A stretch of DNA of 64,000 nucleotides from the NCBI RefSeq assembly GCF_003609575.1, contig NZ_MBTA01000029.1:62001-126000 (forward strand), read 5' to 3'. The notes under the pieces are model-generated. The model made no database searches, had not been told where the DNA came from, and saw only the letters and a list, made by a program, of their open reading frames with translations. Source of the stretch: Pelobium manganitolerans (GTDB lineage Bacteria > Bacteroidota > Bacteroidia > Sphingobacteriales > Sphingobacteriaceae). The position numbers were made by a program, and so were the translations under genes. Shown in pieces: positions 52,815-62,200 of this stretch. How positions within the stretch are numbered: position 1 is the first letter of the stretch; each line of letters begins with the position of its first letter.

Positions 52815-54287
52815 ATGAATTGTATAAAAAGAAACTTCGCCATCGCGACTTTGATACTTGCCGGAATGTTTAGTTCCTGTAAAGATGCTTGGCAAGACCA
52901 TAATGAACTTAAACTACAAACCTTAGATAAAACCATTGCGACACAAATAAGCGAGGATGCAGATTTGAGTGTTTTTAACAGTTACTTGGTAAAAACAGGC
53001 TATGACAAAATATTGGCCGGTAGCAAAACATACACCGTATGGGCGCCAACCAATACTGCCTTAGCTAACTTAGATGCAAGCGTTGTGAATGATGAGGAAA
53101 AGCTAAAAGCTTTTGTTAGCAACCACATCGCTAACCAAGCTTACTTTACGCAACAGGCTAATAAGCCCTTGACCCTGCGCGCGCTGAGCGGTAAAAATGT
53201 CATTTTCACGGCTACCAGTTTTGAAGACGCTAACTTGGTAAAAACCGAACTATCTTTGAAAAATGGTGCATTGCACATTGTAGATGGCACTGCATTACCT
53301 AAACCTAACGCTTGGGAGTTTTTGCAAGCTAACAGCAATACGCAAAAACAGGCCTCGTACATTGCTAGTTTAGATTTTACAGAGATTGATACTACACAAG
53401 GCGTTCCTCTCTTTAAAGACCCAATTACAGGTCAAACTGTTTTCCAAGAAGGCACTACCTTTCCGGTTACACGCAACAGATATTTTAGGCAGGTGGCCGA
53501 TTTATCAAGCGAGGATAGCACCGTTACAGTCATCATTTTAAATGATAATGCTTTTGATACCGAGGTGAATAAACTTAAACCTTATTACCAGGGTTTAAGC
53601 GCCGACAGTACAGAGGCAGACGCAAAATTTAGCGCGGTTAAAGATTTAGTAATTAGAGGCAGATTTGATTTGGCTAACCTACCCGATTCTTTACGCGCAG
53701 TTACAGGCGTACAAGTACATTTAGATAAAAGTGCCGTGGTAGAAACCAAACAGCTAAGCAACGGCGTAGCTTATGTGGTAAATGCCATCGGTTATAAAGT
53801 ATTAGAAAACAAAATTCCTACGGTAATTATCCAAGGTGAATTAACAGACTCTATACGTTCGCAATCTGCGGTGGTGTACAAAAAACAAAAATCTCCAGAC
53901 GGTTTCTTGTTTGATGAAATCCAATCAACCAGCATTACCTCTTCACCTAGCCCTTTATACCATTATCGGTACAAAACAAAAGTTAACTCGGTAAAATATG
54001 CGGTTTACTGGCGCAGTATCAACGATATTTTGACCACGCCATTTTCAATGGCCGTTAAATTTAGTGTGGGTAAAAAGCTAAACGATACCCTGTTGGGCAC
54101 AGATTATAAAGAAGTGCTACCGTTTGACCCGTCTATACCAGAAACCTACCGCGAAACATATCTGGGCGAATATACCGCTGAACGTTACGGCACGCTTTAC
54201 TCGTTCTTAATTCAGTCTACCGGCGCAACTAGTACCGCGCCAACGGCACTATCCCTCGATTATATTAAACTGGTACCAATCAACTAA
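52815..54287 (+). CDS. FAS1-domain lipoprotein with C-terminal beta-sandwich, third of three
   Basis: 490 residues; lipobox MFSSC (Cys22) followed by KDA. The N-terminal FAS1 unit (about 30-155) has YTVWAPTNTALANLD and GALHIVDGTALPK. A second, degenerate unit (about 165-335) ends LSNGVAYVVNAIGYKV. The last 150 residues (YAVYWRSINDI, SMAVKFSVGKKL, ALSLDYIKLVPIN) resemble the C-terminal sandwich of the previous FAS1 protein; compare IDLIQFIPVD with LDYIKLVPIN at the ends. The two are probably diverged duplicates. The gene lies 59 bp after its neighbour, with a hairpin between them, and 17 bp before the second susC. Role as glycan-binding partner is inferred. Confidence 0.82.
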   Translation: MNCIKRNFAIATLILAGMFSSCKDAWQDHNELKLQTLDKTIATQISEDADLSVFNSYLVKTGYDKILAGSKTYTVWAPTNTALANLDASVVNDEEKLKAFVSNHIANQAYFTQQANKPLTLRALSGKNVIFTATSFEDANLVKTELSLKNGALHIVDGTALPKPNAWEFLQANSNTQKQASYIASLDFTEIDTTQGVPLFKDPITGQTVFQEGTTFPVTRNRYFRQVADLSSEDSTVTVIILNDNAFDTEVNKLKPYYQGLSADSTEADAKFSAVKDLVIRGRFDLANLPDSLRAVTGVQVHLDKSAVVETKQLSNGVAYVVNAIGYKVLENKIPTVIIQGELTDSIRSQSAVVYKKQKSPDGFLFDEIQSTSITSSPSPLYHYRYKTKVNSVKYAVYWRSINDILTTPFSMAVKFSVGKKLNDTLLGTDYKEVLPFDPSIPETYRETYLGEYTAERYGTLYSFLIQSTGATSTAPTALSLDYIKLVPIN

Positions 54288-54304
54288 ACGTTAGGAAAAA
54301 TTTT

Positions 54305-57300
54305 ATGCATATATCTAAAAAATCGGTCAAAGCCTTGTGGGTGCCCAGCTTAATGCTTTTATTAAGCGCAACTCCTACAATTGCCCAAACTCCTAAAAAT
54401 CAAAAAACAAACACATCCCAAACAGACAAAAAGGGGATAAAGATAAGCGGTGAGGTAAAAGATGCGATAAGCGGAAAGCCTTTAACGGGTATCAATATTA
54501 CCGTACCCGGCTTCTCTGCCGCAATCACTGGCGATAATGGAAAATTCACCGTGCATGTTCCAGATTTACGCGGTTCTATCATTGTTTCTGGCGCTAATTA
54601 CCAACAAAAAGAAGTCGCGTTAAAAGGACAATCATCAGTTTCTGTACGGTTGTACGATGAAAGCTTCAACTCTGTTTATGATTTAGCAGTACTGCCTTTC
54701 GGCCCCGAGTTAAAAAACCACATTCCCTACGCAGTAAACACGGTAAACGTTAACGGTGCTTACCATAAATCAAACGAAACACCAGATACCTATTTACAAG
54801 GAAGTTTTGCAGGCTTAAACGTACAACGCAAATCGGGCACGCCAGATATTGGCGCAAATATGTACCTCCGTGGTTATAATTCTATTTACGCAACCAACCA
54901 GCCTTTAATCGTAGTTGATGGGGTAATATTTGATAACAACGCTTATGGCGCTTCTTTGATAGAAGGGCATCAAAATAACCCATTAGCCAACCTAGATGTA
55001 AAAGATATAAATAACATCACCCTCATCAAAGACGGCACATCCATGTACGGAACCCGCGGTGGCAACGGCGTGCTATTAATTACCACCAACAAGGCCAAAG
55101 ATGCGGCCACACGTTTGGATTTTTCGGCCTCCGGCGGGATAAACATCAATCCTAAAAACCTTCCGGTGATGAATGCTGCTGACTATCGCATTTACCTATC
55201 TGAAATACTGAAAAGCCAAGGTTTAAGCGATGCACAGATCCAAGCAAAACCTTATATGGACGACAATGCGAATCCAGATTTTTACACCTACCATAACAAT
55301 ACCAACTGGCAAAACCAAGTAAGGGAAAGTGGCACGTCGCAAAACTATTATCTAAAAGTTACCGGGGGCGATGACATTGCTACTTACGCTTTATCATTAG
55401 GCTATACAGATAACGACGGGGTTGTCAAAAATAATAACCTTACCCGTTATCAAACCCGCTTTAACGCAGACTTAAACCTAAGCAAAAAAATAAAGGCTTT
55501 CACAAATTTGGCTTTTAGCCGAAGCGAGCAAGACTTAAACCATCAAGGTTTAGGAAGCAAAAAAGCGCCTGTTTTTTTATCGCTTATCAAATCGCCATTT
55601 TTATCGCCCAATGAGATGTCGGAAACCGGAATTGCTTCTCCAAACCTTTCTGATATAGATATTTTTGGATTTAGCAACCCAGCAGCCACAGTATCAAACA
55701 GCTTAATTGCAAAAAGCGCTAGCTACCGTTTTAATGGCTCTGTTGGTGCAAACTATGCCATCAGTCCTAAATTTACCTTGAACACCATTTTAGGTATTAC
55801 CTTCAATAAAGTTAGGGAAAACTCTTTTTTACCTAGTGTGGGCATTGCTTCAGATACCTTAAGCACCGCAGTAGGTTACAACCAAACCGCGGCTGCAATA
55901 CAGCGCCTGTTTAGTGTATATAACGACACCTGGTTAAACTTTAAGCACGCCTTTAACGGAAGTCAAAAAATTGATGCTAACATTGGCTTTAGATACAACA
56001 GCAGCAAATCTGAGTACGACACTGGTTTAAGCTACAACACCGCAAGCGATGATTTTGTAACCTTAAATAGTGGCCAAAACACCCTACGCACCATAGGTGG
56101 CTCATTAGGGCAGTGGAACTGGCTAAACACCTATTTAAACCTTAAATACTCGGCATACAGTAAATATTTTTTAAGTGCCAATTTATCGGTGGATGGTTCT
56201 TCTCGGTTTGGTCAAAAGATACCTGATGTGTTAAGCTTGGGCAATTACCGCTACGCTGTTTTGCCGTCTGTAGCGGGTGCTTGGCTAATTTCTTCAGAAA
56301 ATTTCATGGCCAACAATAAATTTGTTGAAACCCTAAAATTGCGCTTGAGTTATGGACTTAACGGCAATGATGATATCGGAAACTACACTGCCAAAACATA
56401 CTATGTATCGCAAAATTTCTTAGGCCGCCAAGGCTTGGTACGTGGCAACATTGGAAATCCGGAACTTAAATGGGAAACCATCGCTAAGTTTAACGCAGGT
56501 TTAGACGCATCGTTCTTAAAAGAACGCTTAAGCTTAAGTTTCGATTTTTACCATAATAACATCACCGACATGATAATTTACGAACCTACGCTTACGGCAA
56601 CAGGTTTTGATTATGCCATTACCAACAACGGCGCTATGCAAAACAGCGGTGTCGAGTTGGGAATTTCTGCTCGCGCGATCAATAAACAAGATTTTAAATG
56701 GGATTTGGGTGTAAACCTTGCACACAACAAAAACGAGATAAATACGTTGCCCGGCAACGCAGATTTGATGACCAACTTCGGCGGTGCAACCATATTAACA
56801 CGCGTTGGCCAACCGGCAAATTTGTTTTATGGCTACAAAACTAACGGCGTTTACGCTACCGATGCAGAAGCCGCAGGCACTGGATTGATGAATAAAACTG
56901 CAGAAGGTGCGTTAGTACCCTTTAAGGGAGGCGATGTTCGTTTTGTAAACACTAATAATGACAATGTTATTGATGAGCAGGACCGCCAGATTATTGGCGA
57001 TGCAAACCCAGATTTGTTCGGCTCATTTAGTAATACTTTAAGCTATAAACGCTTCACCTTAAACGCACTATTTACTTTCAGTATTGGTAACGACATTTAC
57101 AATGGTTTGCGGGCAAATTTAGAGAGCTTAAGCGGCTACGAAAATCAAACGCCAAATGTTAACAACCGTTGGCGCAACAATGGCCAGGTTACAGATGTAC
57201 CGGCAGCCAGATTTGGAGACCCGATGCAAAACAGCCGCTTCTCTGACCGTTGGATTGAGGACGGAAGCTACCTGCGCCTGCGCTCGCTTTCTTTAAGCTA

Positions 57301-57496
57301 CAACATTCCAACAAAATCTAACTTTATCAGAAGCGCAACAGTTTACGCTATCGCAAACAATATTTTTACCGCTACAAAATACTTAGGTTACGACCCAGAG
57401 TTTAATGCAAATGAAAGTGTGTTTGCCCGTGGGGTAGATTTAGGAATGAACCCTTTATACCAATCAATGCAATTAGGTGTACGCATTGGCTTATAA
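54305..57496 (+). CDS. SusC/RagA-type transporter, second and divergent
   Basis: 1063 residues with a signal peptide (...SATPTIAQ). It has a CarboxypepD_reg-like domain (ISGEVKDAISGKPLTGINI, about 48-110), a plug (NMYLRGYNSIYATNQPLIVVDG, NITLIKDGTSMYGTRGGNGVLL) and a barrel ending in SMQLGVRIGL. The region between the N-terminal domain and the plug (VYDLAVLPFGPELKNHIPYAVNTV) lacks the usual LqEVvVvG-type TonB-box segment of the first SusC, and the usual 'VLKDAsA' plug block reads LIKDGTSM. It still looks complete and is followed by its own SusD. A different ligand or a different mode of TonB contact is possible. Confidence 0.93.
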   Translation: MHISKKSVKALWVPSLMLLLSATPTIAQTPKNQKTNTSQTDKKGIKISGEVKDAISGKPLTGINITVPGFSAAITGDNGKFTVHVPDLRGSIIVSGANYQQKEVALKGQSSVSVRLYDESFNSVYDLAVLPFGPELKNHIPYAVNTVNVNGAYHKSNETPDTYLQGSFAGLNVQRKSGTPDIGANMYLRGYNSIYATNQPLIVVDGVIFDNNAYGASLIEGHQNNPLANLDVKDINNITLIKDGTSMYGTRGGNGVLLITTNKAKDAATRLDFSASGGININPKNLPVMNAADYRIYLSEILKSQGLSDAQIQAKPYMDDNANPDFYTYHNNTNWQNQVRESGTSQNYYLKVTGGDDIATYALSLGYTDNDGVVKNNNLTRYQTRFNADLNLSKKIKAFTNLAFSRSEQDLNHQGLGSKKAPVFLSLIKSPFLSPNEMSETGIASPNLSDIDIFGFSNPAATVSNSLIAKSASYRFNGSVGANYAISPKFTLNTILGITFNKVRENSFLPSVGIASDTLSTAVGYNQTAAAIQRLFSVYNDTWLNFKHAFNGSQKIDANIGFRYNSSKSEYDTGLSYNTASDDFVTLNSGQNTLRTIGGSLGQWNWLNTYLNLKYSAYSKYFLSANLSVDGSSRFGQKIPDVLSLGNYRYAVLPSVAGAWLISSENFMANNKFVETLKLRLSYGLNGNDDIGNYTAKTYYVSQNFLGRQGLVRGNIGNPELKWETIAKFNAGLDASFLKERLSLSFDFYHNNITDMIIYEPTLTATGFDYAITNNGAMQNSGVELGISARAINKQDFKWDLGVNLAHNKNEINTLPGNADLMTNFGGATILTRVGQPANLFYGYKTNGVYATDAEAAGTGLMNKTAEGALVPFKGGDVRFVNTNNDNVIDEQDRQIIGDANPDLFGSFSNTLSYKRFTLNALFTFSIGNDIYNGLRANLESLSGYENQTPNVNNRWRNNGQVTDVPAARFGDPMQNSRFSDRWIEDGSYLRLRSLSLSYNIPTKSNFIRSATVYAIANNIFTATKYLGYDPEFNANESVFARGVDLGMNPLYQSMQLGVRIGL

Positions 57497-57519
57497 AAAT
57501 TTTGAAAGGATAAATCTGA

Positions 57520-59208
57520 ATGAAAATATATAAAAATATAAGGTTAGCCGGTCTGTTGCTAATTGCAACAAGCACTTTAACAATGTCTTGCAAAAAGATG
57601 TTTGATATGGAACCGCAAGATGTTTTAGAAGCGAAACAAACCTATCGCAATATTTACGATGCCGACGCTGTAGTTTTAGGCATTTACGGAAAATTCTCTG
57701 GCTTGGCCGAACGCTACATTGTTTTAAATGAATTAAGGGGCGATTTATTGGACGTAACGCCAAACGCAAATGAGTATTTGCGCCAAATAAACCTCCATAA
57801 CGTATCGGTAGATAACCCCTATGCGGACCCGCGGCCTTTTTATGAAATCATTATCAATTGTAATGATGCAATAAAAAACTTCGGCATAATGCGCGAGAAA
57901 AAAATATTGGATGAAAACCAATACTATCAACGTTATACCGAGGTTGGCTTATTGCGTACATGGCTTTACTTACAGCTGGGCATCCACTATGGCAGCGTGC
58001 CTTACGTTACGGATGCTTTAGATAATGTAAATGATTTACAAGACGAAACCAAATTCCCAAAACTAAGTTTTGACCAACTGCTGGATCAGCTGATCAGCTT
58101 TACAGAAGCCATCCCGAAGGTATATCTTAACCAAAACACTTCATCTGCTAGCCCAACTTTAATAATGGCGATGAACAGCTACAGCGTAAAAGACGGCGTT
58201 TTTAAATTCTTCATCCATCGTAAAAGCTTGTTGGGCGACATTAATCTATGGAAAGGAAATTATGAGAAAGCGGCGGCCTACTATAAAGAAGTAATGGAGC
58301 TAGGCACCACAAATACCTCTAACAACGACCAAAACATCGAAATTTACGACACCTATCGTGTAAGTAATGACAATAGCGGTAAAAACACCTTGCTAACCAT
58401 CGGCACAAATAACCCATGGCCAACTATTTTCACAAATGCACTAGATGAGAGAGAAACAAACCGCGAAAGGATGTGGACCCTGCCTTTAAATAAGGATTTT
58501 GCACCAGGCAACCCTTTCATCAAGCTGTTTTCTTCAACCGGCAATTATCTGCTAAAACCATCTGACTTGGCTATTCAAAAATGGGACGATCAAGTGAGGT
58601 TAGATGGCGGATTACGCGACCGTCGCGGTTTAAATGCTTCTTACTGGCTTAACGCAGGCAAACCCGAAGTGTACAAATTTGTAGCTAAATACGATATCAC
58701 CAAACCGTTTGAAACCACTGGCATCTGGTTGCTTTATCGCGCGGCCGTATTGCACCTACGTTACGCCGAAGCAGCCAACAGAGCTGGATATAGCGAACTT
58801 GCTGGCGTTATTGTTAACGACGGCTTTGCAGACAAAGGTGTTACCTACGCTAATAACCCGACGCCTTTTGATTTTAATGCTTTTAAAGGAACAGTAAACG
58901 GAAATTGGTATCGCAATATCGGCATCAGAGGTCGTGCGGTTGACCGAAACGTAGCCTTTGATCAAAACAATTTAATGATAGATACTGAAGATAAAATTAT
59001 CGAAGAAGAAGCTTTAGAAAGTGCTTTTGAAGGTTACCGTTGGCCAGATTTGTTGCGCATTGCTTTAAGAAGAAAAGCAACAGACCCTAATTATTTGGCA
59101 AATAAAATAGGTGCTAAATTTGATGCTTCTAATAATGGCGATGGCGCGGCAGTAAGAGCCCGTCTTACCGATGAAAAAAATTGGTACCTACCCTTTAAAT
59201 GGAAATAA
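57520..59208 (+). CDS. SusD/RagB-type glycan-binding lipoprotein, second
   Basis: 562 residues; lipobox LTMSC (Cys24) followed by KKM. It has SusD-like helices (YRNIYDADAVVLGIYGKFSGL), a TPR-like segment (YTEVGLLRTWLYLQLGIHYGSVPYV) and the C-terminal block EEEALESAFEGYRWPDLLRIALRR. It pairs with the SusC at 54305. A terminator-like hairpin begins 9 bp past the stop, so transcription into the enzyme genes downstream may be reduced relative to the uptake genes. Compared with the first SusD it is about 40 residues longer. Confidence 0.94.
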   Translation: MKIYKNIRLAGLLLIATSTLTMSCKKMFDMEPQDVLEAKQTYRNIYDADAVVLGIYGKFSGLAERYIVLNELRGDLLDVTPNANEYLRQINLHNVSVDNPYADPRPFYEIIINCNDAIKNFGIMREKKILDENQYYQRYTEVGLLRTWLYLQLGIHYGSVPYVTDALDNVNDLQDETKFPKLSFDQLLDQLISFTEAIPKVYLNQNTSSASPTLIMAMNSYSVKDGVFKFFIHRKSLLGDINLWKGNYEKAAAYYKEVMELGTTNTSNNDQNIEIYDTYRVSNDNSGKNTLLTIGTNNPWPTIFTNALDERETNRERMWTLPLNKDFAPGNPFIKLFSSTGNYLLKPSDLAIQKWDDQVRLDGGLRDRRGLNASYWLNAGKPEVYKFVAKYDITKPFETTGIWLLYRAAVLHLRYAEAANRAGYSELAGVIVNDGFADKGVTYANNPTPFDFNAFKGTVNGNWYRNIGIRGRAVDRNVAFDQNNLMIDTEDKIIEEEALESAFEGYRWPDLLRIALRRKATDPNYLANKIGAKFDASNNGDGAAVRARLTDEKNWYLPFKWK

Positions 59209-59216
59209 TTATCGAT

Positions 59217-59242
59217 GGCAGGTTTAGGCCTGCCTTTTTTTT
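59217..59242 (+). terminator. Terminator/attenuator between the uptake genes and the DUF4450 enzyme
   Basis: GGCAGG (59217-59222) pairs with CCTGCC (59229-59234) around TTTAGG and runs straight into eight T. It is short but has the form of an intrinsic terminator. It also shows that the in-frame ATG at 59215 is not the real start of the next gene. Confidence 0.7.
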
Positions 59243-59253
59243 GTAGCCTTACT

Positions 59254-62200
59254 ATGTTTAACTTTTTTTGCCGATACTTTGCTCAACTTTTGAGCTTATT
59301 AATAGTTTTAACCAGCACCGCCCTACCCTCCCACGCCCAAAACCAACAGCTCTGGCATAACAAAACGCGCAGCGTGCGCTATCAGCCCAGCCACGAAGGT
59401 TTTGTGGGCGTCAACCTCGAAAGGCGTTTTAACCGTGCCCTGTACGGCACCAACACCGGGTTTAGGGTAGAAACTGGCGACAAGCCCGAATTTGCACTTT
59501 ACCTGCCCGGCATGGGCGGTAACCTTAAAATAGGTTTCAAAACTGGCCAAACAACAAAATGGTTTACCCAGGCCGACTCTGTTGTGGCTATTTACAATCC
59601 TGGGAAAATGCTTTACCAAATCCGCGATAAAGCACTCGGCAACGCCTGCATCTACCTCACGGTTTTGGCTTACGCCGATAGCGAAGGGATGATTGTAAAA
59701 ATGGATGCAAAAGGCTTAAACCAAACTTTACAACTTTTTGCAAGCTATGGCGGGGTAAACGGACAAAAATTTTCTCGCGATGGCGATTTAGGCGCCGATC
59801 CCGAGTCGGTGTTTTACCTAAAGCCCGAGTATTGCAAAGACAACCGTTATCAAATAAAAGCTAATCAGTTCCGCCTCGATTTTTACGACGCCACGGCGCG
59901 CAAAGAAATGGCCAAAGGAAACAAGGCCGAGACCAGCCAGATTTTCGGTTACTTTCCGCAAGGATCACAGCTAAAGCTAAGCGACGCTAGTTTAGGGGGC
60001 AATATTTCCGCCTATTTAAACGGTAAAGCGCAAAATGCGCCAACATTAATAGCCAATTTCACATTAGCTAACAACAAAACACAATACTTGGCCATCAACC
60101 GCCAAAACAAGTTTAATCTGGCGCAAGATTTCACAAAAGCCAACGCAAAAACCAACGCTTTAGCCGGCCGGGTAACTTTAAAAACTCCGGATAAATGGCT
60201 CAATAACTATGGCGCCGCATTGGCTGTGGCGGCCGATGGAATTTGGGAAGAGCCGTCTTACATCCACGGTGCCGTGGCTTGGCGTATGCACCTCAACGGC
60301 TGGCGCGGCGCTTACGTTGCCGATCCGCTAGGCTGGCACAAGCGCGCAAAAACACACTTCGGCAGCTATGCGGCATCACAATATCTAACGCCACCAAACG
60401 GCCCTGTAGTGGCAGATACCGCTTTGCATCTGGCGCGGCAAAAAGAAGAGCGTGGCACCTCCATGTTTAGCGAAGGCTACATCGGCAGAAACCCCGGAAA
60501 ACAATCGCCACCGCACCATTACGATATGAATTTGGGCTTTATAGACCAGATGCTGAGCCACTTCTTTTACACCGGCGATTTAGAAGAAATTAAAACGCTT
60601 TGGCCAGTGGTTAAAAGACATTTAGCATGGGAAAAACGCAATTACGACAGCGATAATGATGGCTTGTACGATGCCTACGCGGCTATTTGGGCCAGCGATG
60701 GCTTACAATATAGCGGCGGCGCGGTGACACATTCCTCGGCTTATAATTACCGCGCTAATGTTTTAGCTGCGCAAATTGCAAAACTGATGGGCGAAGATGG
60801 CTCGGGTTACGCCCAAGAAGCCGAAAGAATCAAAAAAGCCCTGAACCAGCACTTGTGGATGGAAAATTTGGGGCGCTATGCCGAGTACAAAGATGCTTTA
60901 GGTTTAAAACTCCTGCATCCAGCGGCAGGCTTGTGGACGGTTTATCACGCCATAGACTCAGACGTGCCCAACAAAGAACAGGCTTTTCAATTGGTAAAGT
61001 ACGTGGACGATCATATCCCACACATTCCAATTTTGGCCAATGGCTTAAATGAAGATTTATACACCATCAGCACCACCAATTGGCAACCCTACACGTGGTC
61101 CATCAATAATGTGGCAACTGCCGAGGTTTTACATACCGCTTTGGCCTTTTGGCAGGCTAACCAAGCCGATGAAGCTTATAAGTTATGGAAAGGCAGCGTG
61201 CTAGAGAATATGTATCTGGGTGCAAGCCCGGGTAATTTTGGGCAGGTTTCTTTTTACGATGCGCACCGTGGAGAACTTTACCGCGATTTTGCCGACCCTA
61301 TCGGGATGGCCGCGCGTAGCCTCACCGAAGGTTTGTTTGGCATTAAGACCGATGTGATTAACGATACTTTAACTATAAAACCCGGTTTGCCTAGCCAATG
61401 GGAATATGCAAGTTTAAACCTGCCCGATGTGAGTTTCGATTTTCGCCAAACTGGACAACAATCGCACTATAACATTACGCAAAATTATTCGCGCTTAATG
61501 AATTTGAAATTGCAGCTTGTGGCAAAAGCTACCCAAATCAAAAATATCCTGGTAAACGGAAAAAAAGTAAGCTATCAAGTTTTGACGGATGCGGTTAAAT
61601 ACCCTAGCATACAGCTTAACTTGCCAAAAGCAAAAACTTATCAGATTACTGTCGAGTGGGACGGCCCGGCGCCACAAGCGATTGAAAAGCGTGTGATTTT
61701 AGACGGAAGCCCTAGTTTGGATTTGACAGCTTTTGGCATTAATGATAGCAAAACTTGGCTAAACCAAATCATGGCGAAAGCACAGCAATCAGATTCGGCT
61801 TATATTTTTATTCCGGTAAAACAAGGCGCGTTAAGCTGGAAACTTCCGGTAAAATTTGTAAAACCAGACACCAAAACCCCGCAGCAATTGCCTGGCTTAC
61901 AACCCACGGATCAACAGATTTCGGTAAACTTAAGCGGCTATTTTAACGCATCTGTAACTGATATTTTCAAAAACGAATACCTTAGTCCAAGACCGGTTAC
62001 AACAACCCTTCAGTTGCCTACGCAAGGGATTGGCAACTGGTGCTATCCTTTGGTAACGGCAAATATTGACGACAGCGGTTTCCGCCAAAAATTGCAGAAC
62101 GGAAGCATAACTTCGCCCGAAGGCGTCATTTTCCACTCGCCGGCAAACGGCAAAAACATCATTTACACTTCGCAATGGGATAACTATCCAGATTCGGCCG

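Noticed and set aside
59215..59253. ATG at 59215 as start of the DUF4450 gene
   Set aside because: The 13 extra codons lie on a terminator hairpin with a T-run; the ATG at 59254 begins a normal signal peptide.
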